Below, in pieces: positions 7,664-16,960 of a stretch of DNA of 64,000 nt. The notes beneath the pieces were generated by a model. The model did no database searches, had not been told where the DNA came from, and worked only from the letters and a program-made list of their open reading frames with translations. The stretch is from positions 2,604,001-2,668,000 of the forward strand of contig AP014719.1 in NCBI GenBank assembly GCA_001549895.1, given 5' to 3'. The DNA is from Arthrobacter sp. Hiyo8. GTDB taxonomy: Bacteria > Actinomycetota > Actinomycetes > Actinomycetales > Micrococcaceae. Made by a program: the position numbers and the translations under genes. Within the stretch, counting starts at the first letter, position 1; each line of letters begins with the position of its first letter.

Positions 7664-8870
7664 AGACAGCACCCGCCATGGATATTGATCGACTTCTGGA
7701 CGGCTTGGATTTGTCGGTTGAGGTTACCGGCGACACGCAAGCCCTGATCGAATGCGGATATTTCGATGCACCAACCGGGATCGATGATTTTTCGCGGAGT
7801 TCGATGATGGCAGGGCTCAGCCTTGGCACAGTCTTGGACGGCGCCAACACCGCGAACCTCACGGAATCGAAAAGGCCCGCCGCAGCATCTCTAGAGTGCT
7901 GAATTGCCGCCCGGGTGAGCTCTTCTTCACCTCCGGGGCGACGGAGTCCAACAACTGGGCAATCGCAACTGCAGCTGGGTCCAGCAGCAACCACATCATT
8001 ACCTCTGTCATCGAGCACAAATCCGTCCTGGATGCCTGCCTCGCCTTTCAAAAGCGGGCGGTGAAGTCACCTTTCTGCCCGTGGACGCACAAGGGATCGT
8101 CTCACCCAATGACATTGCCGACGCGATCAGGCCCAACACCAGCCTCGTGTCGATAATGCTGGCTAATAACGAGATCGGCACCATACAACCGGTCACGGAC
8201 ATCGCCGCCATCACTCGTGAGGCAGGGGTTCGGTTTCACTGCGACGCCACGCAAGCCATCGGCTATCTCGCTCCGGACTTCAAATCCCTGGGCCCAAACC
8301 TGATCAGCTTCTCAGGGCACAAAATTTACGGGCCCAAAGGCATCGGAGCCCTCTACATCGACAAGGAAACCCAGACGCTGCATGGGGGGGTTCGAAAACA
8401 TGTTGTTCGGCGGCGGCCAAGAGGGAGGGCGCCGGCCTGGGACGCAAAACATCACCGGCATCGTCGGATTCGCGGAAGCAATAAAAATTTCCAACGAGAT
8501 CTCCGCCAGCGAAAAGCAAAGAGTTCTCGACCTGAGAAGCAGATTCTGGAACCAGTTGTCCAAGCGCATCCAAACGGTCACCGCCAACTCGCCGCTCGAT
8601 GACGCTCTTCCGAATTGCCTGAATTTCAGGATTCCGGACATCGATTCGGTGGACCTGCGATCAGCCCTACCGAAAATAGCCATGTCGACTGGGTCCGCCT
8701 GCAACAGCAGCGACCAGAATCCCTCACATGTTCTCATGGCCATTGGCCTTGACGGCGCCATGGCCAGGTCCAGTATTCGCGTAGGATTCGGGCGCTTCAC
8801 TACCACGGAGGAAATCGACGAGGCAGCAGGCATGATTGCGAAGGCTGTTCAGCGGCTCCAAAGTTCGTAG
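7660..8870 (+). CDS. Cysteine desulfurase (NifS/IscS-like class V aminotransferase), frameshifted
   Basis: Rejoined pieces give about 400 residues with [15 protein letters not shown], the PLP lysine in [25 protein letters not shown] and the catalytic cysteine loop [10 protein letters not shown]. The breaks lie near 7857, 8057 and 8390; the last is in a run of seven G. The enzyme takes sulfur from cysteine, giving alanine and a persulfide. The N-terminus is unusual. About 30 extra residues precede YFDAPTG, which takes the place of the usual YLDNAATTP, and the NPSS loop is replaced by NPHG. It is translationally coupled to the EamA exporter. There is no iscU or sufE neighbour, so a special role (selenium, thio-compounds, cysteine disposal) is possible. 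Confidence 0.8.
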
Positions 8871-8974
8871 GCGGGAGCGTGCTCAAGGCCGACACCGTCA
8901 AGATCTAGGAAGACGAGGCCGCGGACCGGGAACCTACCTCAGAGATCTGACAGTGGATATTAGCAGGCCGCACG

Positions 8975-9049
8975 CTAGGTCTGCCGGGTATTGCATGGGA
9001 TACCGGGCAATTCCTAGGTCTGCCGGGTATTGCATGGGATACCGGGCAA
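8975..9049. repeat. Two 36-bp tandem direct repeats
   Basis: Copies at 8975-9010 and 9014-9049 are identical over 36 bases with a 39-base period. Each contains CCGGGTAT followed by GGATACCGGG, an imperfect inverted repeat, so each copy may itself fold. Confidence 0.8.
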
Positions 9050-9137
9050 CCCGGCGCTGGGGCGTTGCTATGGCGACACGCAAATGGCCTGCCGACGCGC
9101 TTCCTACCTCGCGATGCGCAGCTGGCTACGCGACGCG

Positions 9138-9183
9138 GAAAATACCCTGCGACGCTGGAATACCGGTATCGCAGGGTATTTTC
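9138..9183. terminator. Perfect 15-bp hairpin between convergent genes
   Basis: GAAAATACCCTGCGA is followed, 16 bases later, by its exact reverse complement. The hairpin lies 33 bases beyond the proline dehydrogenase stop and also downstream of the cysteine desulfurase gene. It suits a bidirectional terminator or a REP-like palindrome. No long T run follows. Confidence 0.55.
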
Positions 9184-9204
9184 CGCCTCGCAGGGCAGCC
9201 GGGA

Positions 9205-9239
9205 TCGGGGAGGGCTTAGCTCGGGTTGAGGTCGGCGAG
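9205..9239. repeat. 35-bp direct repeat, copy 2 (inside proline dehydrogenase 3' end)
   Basis: This block is identical to 6271-6305 and covers the last codons and stop of proline dehydrogenase. It is the right border of the segment holding the EamA and cysteine desulfurase genes, like the attachment-site duplications seen when elements integrate at the 3' end of a gene. Confidence 0.8.
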
Positions 9240-10211
9240 AGCCGTCAGCGCCCGCTCGGGATGTTCCGCGATGCGGTTCAGGACGTACAACCACCATTCG
9301 CCACCGAAGATGACGTATTCACGGGTCCTGTACCCGGCCCTGTGGAGCCGATCGAGAAGTTCGGTCCCGAGTCCGAGGAGCATCTCGAATTCGATCGCGT
9401 CTGTCTTCAGTGCCTCGCCGTGCCTGGAGATGAGCGTGTTGACGAGCTCGTCGTCGTGGGTTGCGAGGGACAGGGAGTGGCCCGAGCGGATGAGCTGGCT
9501 CGCGAGGTCGAGGTAGGCAGCCGTCAGTTCGGCGCTGTTGCGAGGGTAGGCGACGGACTCGGGCTCGAGGAACGCGCCTTTGACCAAGCGAACGGTACCC
9601 GGGTGGCGAAGGACCCGCTCGAGGTCTCCGGGGGTGCGGTGCAGGCGGGCTTGGAGCGTGATGCCGACGCGGGGAATCTCGGCTGCGAGCTCGTCGTACA
9701 GGTCGAGGACCAAATCGGTCCGGTCGGAGCCTTCGGCCGAGATCATCAGTCCCGTTCCGTACGGTTCAGTTATCGCGGCAAGCTGGCGTACATGGTTGAG
9801 GGCCAGATCGCGGTCCACGAGTGCGCCGAGATGGGAGAGGTCGAAAGAGATGGTGCCCGGCAGGCCGGACTTCCCGAGGGCAGCGCCCAGCTCAAGGAAG
9901 ACCCCGGCTTCCGAGCGTGCGAGCTCGGCGTTGCGCACGCTCTCGCCGGCATACTCGATGCTGGCGGCATGCCCGCGCGCCACCGCCGCTGCGGCTACCT
10001 CGATGGCATCGGCGGTGGTGTCCCCGGCTGAGTATCGCCTTGCCACGCGCGAAGCCATTGTTGCCAAGGCTGGCGTGGACATGACGCGTTGCTTCAGGTC
10101 TTCATCCAAAGCCCACGCCCGGAGGGTATCGGCAGCACGCTCGAGATCAATCTTGGTAGTCACCCGACAAACTGTACCGGCGGAGTTTGTGGACGCCGGC
10201 GTCGGGTTCAT
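9216..10211 (-). CDS. Proline dehydrogenase (monofunctional)
   Basis: This intact protein of about 331 residues has the FAD-binding beta/alpha barrel of proline dehydrogenases: GTISFDLSHLGALVDRDL, GLMISAEGSDRTDLVL, ITLQARLHRTPGDLERVL, VRLVKGAFLEP and the C-terminal YVIFGGEWWLYVLNRIAEHP. It oxidises proline to pyrroline-5-carboxylate at the membrane and passes electrons to quinone. The start is uncertain: ATG (MNPTPAS) is used, but a GTG 16 codons later (VTTKIDLERA) is equally plausible, and neither has a strong ribosome site. No P5C dehydrogenase gene is adjacent. Its last 24 bases are duplicated at 6282-6305. Confidence 0.85.
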   Translation of the reverse strand: MNPTPASTNSAGTVCRVTTKIDLERAADTLRAWALDEDLKQRVMSTPALATMASRVARRYSAGDTTADAIEVAAAAVARGHAASIEYAGESVRNAELARSEAGVFLELGAALGKSGLPGTISFDLSHLGALVDRDLALNHVRQLAAITEPYGTGLMISAEGSDRTDLVLDLYDELAAEIPRVGITLQARLHRTPGDLERVLRHPGTVRLVKGAFLEPESVAYPRNSAELTAAYLDLASQLIRSGHSLSLATHDDELVNTLISRHGEALKTDAIEFEMLLGLGTELLDRLHRAGYRTREYVIFGGEWWLYVLNRIAEHPERALTALADLNPS

Positions 10212-10243
10212 GATGTGAAATCCGGATCGGCCCTCCGCCCTCG

Positions 10244-10498
10244 CTACTCCTCCGGGAAACACCACACGGAGATGCGTGCGCCGTCCGGATCCGCGGTGAC
10301 GCGGAGCCGCAGTTCCCGGCCCATCAGGGCTTCATGCGCGTCCTCGCTTGCCAGCTGGTCGGCGAGTTTGCTGATGGCAACGGCCATCGCCCGGCCCCAG
10401 TGCTGAGGCTCCCGGCTCGTGGCCACCGCCTCGGCGCTGGGCTGGCCGGGAACGGACACCCCTGCGGAATCCATCTCCCTCATGTCCATGGCGCTCAT
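10244..10498 (-). CDS. Small hypothetical protein
   Basis: This 84-residue protein starts MSAMDMREMDSAG. The C-terminal half (ISKLADQLASEDAHEALMGRELRLRVTADPDG) looks folded, with an amphipathic helix and then beta strands ending ISVWCFPEE. It begins about 30 bases after the ACT-domain gene on the same strand and probably forms an operon with it. I recognise no family. Confidence 0.5.
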   Translation of the reverse strand: MSAMDMREMDSAGVSVPGQPSAEAVATSREPQHWGRAMAVAISKLADQLASEDAHEALMGRELRLRVTADPDGARISVWCFPEE

Positions 10499-10528
10499 CC
10501 CGCCACCACCTTCCAGTTGTCGGCCGGC

Positions 10529-11391
10529 CTAGTCCCGGTCTTTGGCGTCGGCGCTCCGGGTGTGCGCCAGGATTTCCGCCAGCTCGGCAAGCCGATGTGC
10601 GCGTGCCGATTCCGCCGGCGTGAACGGTTCGTCCGGTCGGGAGAACAGGAGCGGCCCGTGCCATGCGGTCGGAATCTTGAGGAGGGTTGTGGAGGGCCCG
10701 ACGGCGGCGCCTGCCTCGGCGGCCGGCCTTCGGGTTCAGGGGTGACGATTTTCGCCGACAGCAGTTCTGCTACCGCCAGCGGTAATTCGTCCGGGTTGTC
10801 GGCGATCCGGGCAGCCAGGCTCAGGGCCTTTGTCTGGCCGTCCGCCATGGCGAGTGCAGTGGTAGGCCACACGTGCGAATCCCGGCCACCGCCGTCGTCG
10901 AGCGCTGTCAGTAGCTCATGCTCGCCGAGGTGGCCCGGGGCAGACACCACGAATTCGTCCATGACGGCTCCATCCATGGGGTGGACATGGATGCTGAGGA
11001 TGTTGATGTTCGTCCGGGCGAGCGAGTGGGTCATGCGTTGGAGGGAGCCTGGCTGGTCGCGGAGCACAGTCCTCGCCCGCCAAAGCGCCGGGGCCGAATG
11101 GAGCTTCCTGCGGTGGCGGAGGGCAGGTGCGTGGATCCAGCGCCGCAGGATCCTGGCCGCGGAGGGCTCGGCAACCCAAATCACCAGGACCGTTGCGGTC
11201 ACGGTCAGGAGGAGCACCTTGGCCAGGTAAGGGAGTTGCGTTTCAACCACAATGGCGTGGACAAGAAGTTCGATGGGAAGCATCACCGCGATTTGGGCCA
11301 CGGTGACCCTTGCCTTCGGAGCCTCGGGCATCTGCCCGCACACTTCGCAGGAGAGCTCAGCGGTAACGGAAGACCTCTTCTTCGGCTTCAT
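10529..11391 (-). CDS. Membrane-anchored ACT-domain protein, one frameshift
   Basis: The protein begins MKPKKRSSVTAELSCEVCGQ, a possible zinc knuckle, and has two membrane helices at about residues 29-75. A cytoplasmic ACT domain starts at VLRDQPGSLQRMTHSLA and runs through NINILSIHVHPMDGAVMDEF. A break near 10690 shifts the frame. The corrected tail reads PLLFSRPDEPFTPAESAR and ends SADAKDRD before a TAG. ACT domains bind small ligands, often amino acids. Joined to a membrane anchor this suggests a sensor, but the ligand and output are unknown. A terminator-like hairpin separates it from mscL. Confidence 0.65.
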
Positions 11392-11461
11392 GGCACTATC
11401 GTGCCCGAACCCTGTTTCAGGCGGATTGCGCCTGCGTCACGATCTGGGGCGGTATTCATGG

Positions 11462-11498
11462 GGCCAGTTCGGCGCCGACCGGACGCGCCGAACTGGCC
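11462..11498 (-). terminator. 13-bp perfect hairpin downstream of mscL
   Basis: GGCCAGTTCGGCG and CGCCGAACTGGCC form a perfect 13-bp stem around an 11-base loop, starting 14 bases after the mscL stop. It lacks a clear U tract, as is common in high-GC actinobacteria. Confidence 0.65.
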
Positions 11499-11512
11499 GT
11501 GATTCACGAAAC

Positions 11513-11944
11513 CTAGCGGGCGTTCTCGTTGCTCTTGTTGGCAGCGGCGAGCTCGGTCAGGAGGTCGCGGATTTCAACAAGCAGGGCGGTATCAGCCGGC
11601 AGTGGCTCGTCCTCGGGCTCTTCGATGGAGGCGCGGCGCTTGGTCAGTTCGTTGATCTTGTTCATGGGCGCAACGAAAATGAAGTACACCACGGCGGCCG
11701 TGATCAGGAAAGTTACGAACGCGGTGATGACGGCGCCGAAGTTGACGAAGGTCTTCGCGTTGTCGGGCCAAATCGCGAAGCCGAGCCCCTGGGCGTTGAC
11801 TCCGCCGGCGGCGGCGATGACCGGGTTGATGATATTGGTGGTGAACGCTGCGACCAGGGCTGTGAACGCGGTGCCGATGACGACGGCGATGGACAACTCG
11901 ATGATGTTGCCGCGAAGAACGAAGTCCTTGAAACCTTTGAGCAT
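11513..11944 (-). CDS. mscL: Large-conductance mechanosensitive channel MscL
   Basis: This intact 143-residue protein starts MLKGFKDFVLRGNIIELSIA. It has the first helix (VVIGTAFTALVAAFTTNIINP), a periplasmic loop, the second helix (VITAFVTFLITAAVVYFIFV) and a charged C-terminal helical tail. MscL pentamers open as emergency valves on osmotic downshock. The start follows a clear GGAGG site. The longer open frame upstream is not used, because it has no ribosome site and breaks the conserved N-terminus. Confidence 0.95.
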   Translation of the reverse strand: MLKGFKDFVLRGNIIELSIAVVIGTAFTALVAAFTTNIINPVIAAAGGVNAQGLGFAIWPDNAKTFVNFGAVITAFVTFLITAAVVYFIFVAPMNKINELTKRRASIEEPEDEPLPADTALLVEIRDLLTELAAANKSNENAR

Positions 11945-12204
11945 GGATTGACCTCCGGTGAATGGGTTCAGGTGATGTGGCCGGAATAGCCCCGGCCCGG
12001 CTGGTAACAACCGACATGAGACTATCAATCGAAGACGTGCCGCCGTCTTACTTCGCTTCACGACCCACCATTCAACGGAAGGCAGTCCGGCTGCCTGGAG
12101 CCTCCCGGCGTAAGCTCGTAGCGGATGCCAGTGCCGCCGTCGTGGGCCACGCCGCCAGGGTTCCCTGGCCGAGCTTGCGAGGCGAGGGTGGCGGTGGGGA
12201 TTAG

Positions 12205-13296
12205 TTGAGCAGTTCGGCGCTCAAGAGAAGCAAAGAGGCAGGCAAGCCATTGAACGCCCTGGCAGAGATGTTCAGGATCGGTCCCGGCAACAAGGACCAT
12301 CACCCGGCTGTGCGCTGCGCGGTGGGCGTCTTCCTGCCGTTGATCACCCTCGTGTTGTTCGGACGGCTGGACCTTGTGGTCTTCGCCAGCTTTGCGGCGT
12401 TCACGAATATCTACGGCCGTAACGAGCCCACAGCCACCGTTTTCGAAGCCAGCTCCGTGCCGGTTCGTTGCTCCTCGGCATCATCCTGCTTGCCACCCTG
12501 ACCGCCCGGGTTGGCCAGGGCTCGGACGCGTACCTGTGGATCCTCACGCTAGGCACCACATTGGTTGCCGCATTTTGCTCCGTGGTGACCGCGCTGTGGA
12601 GGCTTCGCCCGGCAGGTTCGCTCTTCCATATTTTCGCTTTCGCGGCGATCGCCTCCGTTCCCCAGCAGCCCCGCTCTGGGAAGGGATGTTGGCGGCGGTT
12701 TTGACTGCCGTGTTGGCGTTGCTGATCGGAATGTCGGCGCGGGTAGTCCCGAGCCACCGGACACCATGGAAGCGACCGGCTGCGGACCGGTTGCTGCCCC
12801 AGGAAATCCGGGCAGCTTGGCTGGAAGGCCTGGGCTACTTCGTGGCTGCCGGGCTAGCCGGAACGCTTGCTACTTTGGTTGGGCAGTGGCTCGGATTCGG
12901 ACACGGCTATTGGGCCATGGTGGCGGCAGTAGTTCCCCTGGTTGGGCGCAGTACCCGGCATCGGGTGCAACGGGAATCCAGAGGATCGTGGGGACATTGC
13001 TCGGTTTGCTGGTGTTGGCCGGAATCCTCTGGCTCGGCCCGGCGCCATGGCAGATGGTGTTGGTGATTGCCGCATGCCAGTTCGGAGCAGAGCTCTTCAT
13101 TACGCGCCAATATCTCGTGGCGCAGATATTCGTCACACCGCTCGCGCTCATTTCCACTTTGCTGGTTGCCAACGTTCCGCCCGCGCTCCTGCTGCGGGAC
13201 CGCATTGTGGAGACCGTGATCGGGGCCGCCGTCGGCGTCGCGGTGGTATTGGCGCCTGCGGCATGGTCCCGGGTCAGGGAACTCACTTCCGGCTAG
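12205..13296 (+). CDS. FUSC-family (aromatic acid exporter-like) membrane protein, frameshifted
   Basis: Three breaks (about 12428, 12665 and 12945) split a protein of about 365 residues with two blocks of membrane helices. Recognisable parts are AVRCAVGVFLPLITLVLFGR, the FUSC motif FASFAAFTNIYGR, and the second block GYWAMVAAVVPLVG with the later ATGIQRIVGTLLGLLVLAGIL, the usual TxxRxxGTxxG motif of FUSC/AaeB proteins. Such proteins are thought to export aromatic acids or fusaric acid. The start is unclear: TTG at 12205, TTG at 12250 and ATG at 12268 are all possible. It stands alone on the plus strand. Confidence 0.7.
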
Positions 13297-13353
13297 GCGT
13301 TTCCCAATTGGCGACCGTGTGGGACCTTATGTAAAGGGACTTATTGTTTCCAC

Positions 13354-14829
13354 ATGCCCCAATCAGCATATTCACCGGGAGAACGCGCCATGCTTCCTGC
13401 AGATAACACTTTGACCACCATCGACCGAATCCAGAACCTGATCCTGGAGAGTGCCGACTTCGAGGAATTCCTCAACGAGCTGGCGCGGTTTTCTGCCCAC
13501 CAGATGGCGGGCGACGGCGATGACGCGCTCTGTGGGATCACGCTGCTGCGCGAGCGGAAGGCACTCACGATTGGTTGGAGCAGTGATGCGGCCCGCGAAG
13601 TGGACGAGATCCAGTATTCCTTGGCCCAGGGGCCATGTTTGACGGCTGCCGAAGAGGAAAGGGAAGTCCACGTCCCGGATCTTCTTGAAGAGAACCGCTG
13701 GGGACCCGACTATGCGAGTGCCGTTGCGTCGCACGGACTGAGGTCGGTGTTGTCGTTGCCCTTCAATCTGGAGGGAGAGGCCAAAGCAGCGCTCAACCTG
13801 TACTCCGAGGCCCCGTACAAGTTCGACGAACGGGCTGCTGATCGGGCCCGCGGATATACCCGTGAGGTGTCGCAGGCCTTGCGTCTCGCTATCAGGTTCG
13901 CCCTCCATGCAGACAGCGCAAAGAATCTCCGGGCGGCCATGGAGTCCCGCACAGTGATCGATATCGCCGTTGGAATTGTCATGGCACAAAGCCGCTGCAG
14001 CCAGGAGGACGCTGTCCGGATCCTCACGGAGGCCTCGAGCAATCGCAACGTGAAATTGCGCGATATCGCCACGTCCTTGGTGGACTCCGTTGACGCAGCG
14101 GGCACCCTGACCCACTTCGAAGAGCCCGCCCAGGAGCCGGGCCGCAGCCGGCCGGGTGAGGCGGGCCCGCTCGTCGGTCGACTCGCGGGGTGTACAACGA
14201 GGGTTCCGGAGGATAGGCTTCTTGAGGTTGAGCCGTCGGCCATAGACGCCTCTTTTGGAGTACCTATGGACCGTAGATTGCACGCCCTTGTAAAGTTTGA
14301 TGTTTCCACCGACGCTGTCGAGATCGACGTGCGGGGGAGCCTGAATCAGGACTCCCGCTCCGCGCTGGTTCACATTGTTCGCCGGATTCGCCGAATGGGC
14401 ATCACCTCCCACATCAGAGTCGGCTTTTCGCACGCCGCGATTGTCGAATCGCAGGCACTAGCGGGACTCCGCAACGACCTCAATGCGATCGACGGCGGAG
14501 CCACCGAAGTTGGCCTGCCCACCGGATCCGGCGTTTCCCTGGAATTCACGGACAAGCCTGCCAGTCCCGGTTTCGGGGCCGCGGCGGGAACGAAATCGAT
14601 TGAAATCACCGGCGAATTCGCAGCCTCAATCGACGCGGCGGGACTCCAACCGCTGGACAAATGCTCCGATGAAGAACTTCTTGCTGCCAGCGATTTCGCG
14701 TTTGGCCTGCTGGACCAGCCCGGTACATCCGCCTCGCCGGTAGTGCTGGCGCACTACGACGCGATCGGCTTGGAGATTTCGCGCCGGGAAACCAAGCATG
14801 CCCCTGCGGATCCTGCTGAACCGCAGTAA
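13354..14829 (+). CDS. GAF-ANTAR signal-transduction regulator with C-terminal domain
   Basis: This intact 491-residue protein has a GAF sensor domain at about 25-170 (EYRSLAQGPC-like segment IQYSLAQGPCLTAAEEEREV, then SVLSLPFNLEGEAKAALNLY). An ANTAR domain follows at about 193-250 (LRAAMESRTVIDIAVGIVMA, SQEDAVRILTEASSNRN). The C-terminal half, residues 300-490, contains VEIDVRGSLNQDSRSALVHI, a STAS/anti-sigma-antagonist-like segment I do not recognise further. ANTAR domains bind tandem hairpins in nascent RNA and stop termination. This one probably couples a small-molecule or redox signal to antitermination. It stands alone and its target RNA is unknown. Confidence 0.75.
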   Translation: MPQSAYSPGERAMLPADNTLTTIDRIQNLILESADFEEFLNELARFSAHQMAGDGDDALCGITLLRERKALTIGWSSDAAREVDEIQYSLAQGPCLTAAEEEREVHVPDLLEENRWGPDYASAVASHGLRSVLSLPFNLEGEAKAALNLYSEAPYKFDERAADRARGYTREVSQALRLAIRFALHADSAKNLRAAMESRTVIDIAVGIVMAQSRCSQEDAVRILTEASSNRNVKLRDIATSLVDSVDAAGTLTHFEEPAQEPGRSRPGEAGPLVGRLAGCTTRVPEDRLLEVEPSAIDASFGVPMDRRLHALVKFDVSTDAVEIDVRGSLNQDSRSALVHIVRRIRRMGITSHIRVGFSHAAIVESQALAGLRNDLNAIDGGATEVGLPTGSGVSLEFTDKPASPGFGAAAGTKSIEITGEFAASIDAAGLQPLDKCSDEELLAASDFAFGLLDQPGTSASPVVLAHYDAIGLEISRRETKHAPADPAEPQ

Positions 14830-14847
14830 ACTTGAGCCCACCATTGA

Positions 14848-15711
14848 ATGGAATCCGTGGGAAATGGGGAAAACGCAGTGGCCAACTCGGCATCCGGTGA
14901 TTCCGTCGTGGACCGCATCGTCCGGATCATCGAGGCATTCCCCGAAGGATCCACGTCACTCCGTCTTTCCGAACTCGCGGAGACTGCCGGCTTGCCGCTC
15001 ACGAGTGCCCATCGCCTGGTCCGGCAGCTCGCCGACCACGGTCTCCTGGATCTGGCTGCCGGCGGAGATGTCCGCCTGGGCCTGCGGTTATGGGAACTCG
15101 TCAACCGGAATTCACCCACCTTGGCCCTCCGGCAAGCGGCCCTGCCGTTCATGGAGGATATCCAGCAGGTCCTGAACCAGAACGTGAACCTTGCCGTGCT
15201 CGATGGTTGGGAGGCGTTGTTCGTGGAGCGGCTGTCCCGCCGGGGATCCGTGGCCAACCGTGCCCGCGTTGCCGGCCGGATGCCCGTTCACATTTCTTCG
15301 GCCGGGCTGGCGTTAATGGCCAGCCAGCCGCGGGAAAAGCAGGCCGAGTACCTCAAACAGTTCAGCGACCCAGCCGAAAAGATGACGGCCGACGTCGTCC
15401 GTCACCTTTTGGCTGAAACCGCCCAGCAGGGGTACGCGCAGCTCGCGGGCGTCGTGGATCCGGACACTTGGGGAATCGCGGTGCCGGTCGCGGACGGCAA
15501 GCGGCGCACGGTGGCGGCGCTCGGCGTCGTGGTTCCCCTCGCCGAAATGCGCCTGCAGGCGTTGGTGCCGGCGCTGCAGACGGCGGCGCGCGGAATCGGG
15601 CGCCAGCTCGGGAGCAGCGGAACACTTAAGGGTTTTCCGTTGAACGGAATTCGTCTAACGCCGACGATGCGGCGGGGTCACACTGATCAGCAGAACCACC
15701 GCGGCCCTTAG
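14848..15711 (+). CDS. IclR family transcriptional regulator, probable pobA activator
   Basis: This intact 287-residue regulator has an N-terminal winged helix (RLSELAETAGLPLTSAHRLV) and a C-terminal IclR effector domain (NLAVLDGWEALFVERLSRRG, SSAGLALMA, GYAQLAGVVDPDTWGIAVPV). It ends 30 bases before pobA on the same strand. That placement matches PobR-type IclR regulators, which sense 4-hydroxybenzoate and control pobA. The link is drawn from position. An ATG at 14848 is used; the protein homology begins near GDSVVDRIVRII. Confidence 0.8.
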   Translation: MESVGNGENAVANSASGDSVVDRIVRIIEAFPEGSTSLRLSELAETAGLPLTSAHRLVRQLADHGLLDLAAGGDVRLGLRLWELVNRNSPTLALRQAALPFMEDIQQVLNQNVNLAVLDGWEALFVERLSRRGSVANRARVAGRMPVHISSAGLALMASQPREKQAEYLKQFSDPAEKMTADVVRHLLAETAQQGYAQLAGVVDPDTWGIAVPVADGKRRTVAALGVVVPLAEMRLQALVPALQTAARGIGRQLGSSGTLKGFPLNGIRLTPTMRRGHTDQQNHRGP

Positions 15712-15741
15712 GCGCGGTTCCGCAATGAAGCGAGGAACACC

Positions 15742-16928
15742 ATGGCACGCAAGATCATCACCACCCAAGTGGCCATCATGGGCGCCGGCCCGGCCGGCCT
15801 CATGCTTTCCCACCTGCTGGCAAAATCGGGGATCGAGTCCACCGTCATCGAGGTCCGCAGCCATCAGGAGATCGCCGAAACGGTCCGTGCGGGCATCCTG
15901 GAACACGGCTCCGTGAACCTGCTCGTGGACAGCGGGGTTTCGGACCGCGTGCTGCGCGACGGCGACAGGCACGACGGGATCGAACTGCGCTTCAACGGCG
16001 AAAGCCACCGGATCGACTTCAAGGGGCTCGTGGGGAATCAGTCTGGCTGTACCCGCAGACGGACGTTTTCCTCGACCTTGCAGCACGGCGCAAGGACGAC
16101 GGCGGCGACGTCCGGTACAGCGTCACGGACACCACCGTCCATGACCTCGAAGGCAGGCCGAAAGTCTGGTTCACCGACGCCGAGGGCCAGGAATTCGAGA
16201 TCCAGGCGGACTTCCTGGTGGGTGCCGATGGTTCCCGAAGCCACTGCCGCTTCCAGATCCCGGAGGCGAACCGCAAGTGGTACTTCCACGAATACCCCTT
16301 CGCCTGGTTCGGCATCCTCGCCCAGGCCCCGCGCAGCTCGGACGAACTGATCTACGCCAACTCCGCGAACGGCTTCGCCCTGATCAGCCAGCGCACGGAG
16401 ACTGTGCAGCGCATGTACTTCCAGTGCGATCCCAAGGAAAACGTGGCGGATTGGGACGATGAGCGCATCTGGTCCGAATTCCGCAAACGCGTCAACGGGA
16501 ACGGCTTTGAGCTCAAGGAAGGGCCGGTCCTGGAGAAGATGGTCCTGCCGTTCCGCAGCTTCGTCCACACTCCCATGCGCCACGGGAACCTGTTCCTGGC
16601 CGGCGACGCCGCCCACACCGTCCCCCCGACCGGTGCCAAGGGCCTCAATTTGGCACTGCACGACGTCAAAGTGCTCTTCGAAGGCCTGGAGTCCTTCTAC
16701 TCGAACGGTTCCAACGGCCTGCTCGAGTCCTACAGCGACCGCGCCCTGGAACGCGTCTGGAAAGCCCAGCACTTCTCCTACTGGATGACGTCCATGCTGC
16801 ACACCGCTCCTGGATCGGACGACTTCGGACGCGCGCGCCAGCTCGGCGAGCTCCACTCCGTGGTCTCGTCCCGGCACGCCCGTGCCTACCTTGCGGAGTC
16901 GTACACGGGGTGGCCGACGGGGAAGTAG
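15742..16928 (+). CDS. pobA: 4-hydroxybenzoate 3-monooxygenase, one frameshift
   Basis: Rejoined, this is a flavoprotein of about 395 residues, the usual PobA length. It has the FAD dinucleotide motif VAIMGAGPAGLMLSHLLAKS, EVRSHQEIAETVRAGILEHG, the DG motif LVGADGSRSHCR and the second FAD motif LFLAGDAAHTVPPTGAKGLN. The break near 16033 is repaired by adding one G to a run of four G (GLVGESVWLYP). PobA uses NADPH and oxygen to turn 4-hydroxybenzoate into protocatechuate in the cytoplasm. The IclR gene just upstream is its likely regulator. No protocatechuate dioxygenase genes are in the window. Confidence 0.92.
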
Positions 16929-16960
16929 CCGGCGACGCGCGGCTGGCTACTCGCGCGTCG

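Larger units (their letters stand above)
8871..9204. repeat. Repeat-bearing spacer between cysteine desulfurase and proline dehydrogenase
   Basis: No gene is seen. It holds a 36-bp tandem direct repeat (8975-9010 and 9014-9049, starting CTAGGTCTGCCGGG), then the block shared with 6099-6270, then a strong hairpin. The two genes on either side converge on it, so it also serves as the termination zone for both. Confidence 0.65.

Noticed and set aside
8871..9204. CRISPR array suggested by the 36-bp repeats
   Set aside because: There are only two copies, separated by three bases, with no spacers and no cas genes. They are tandem repeats.
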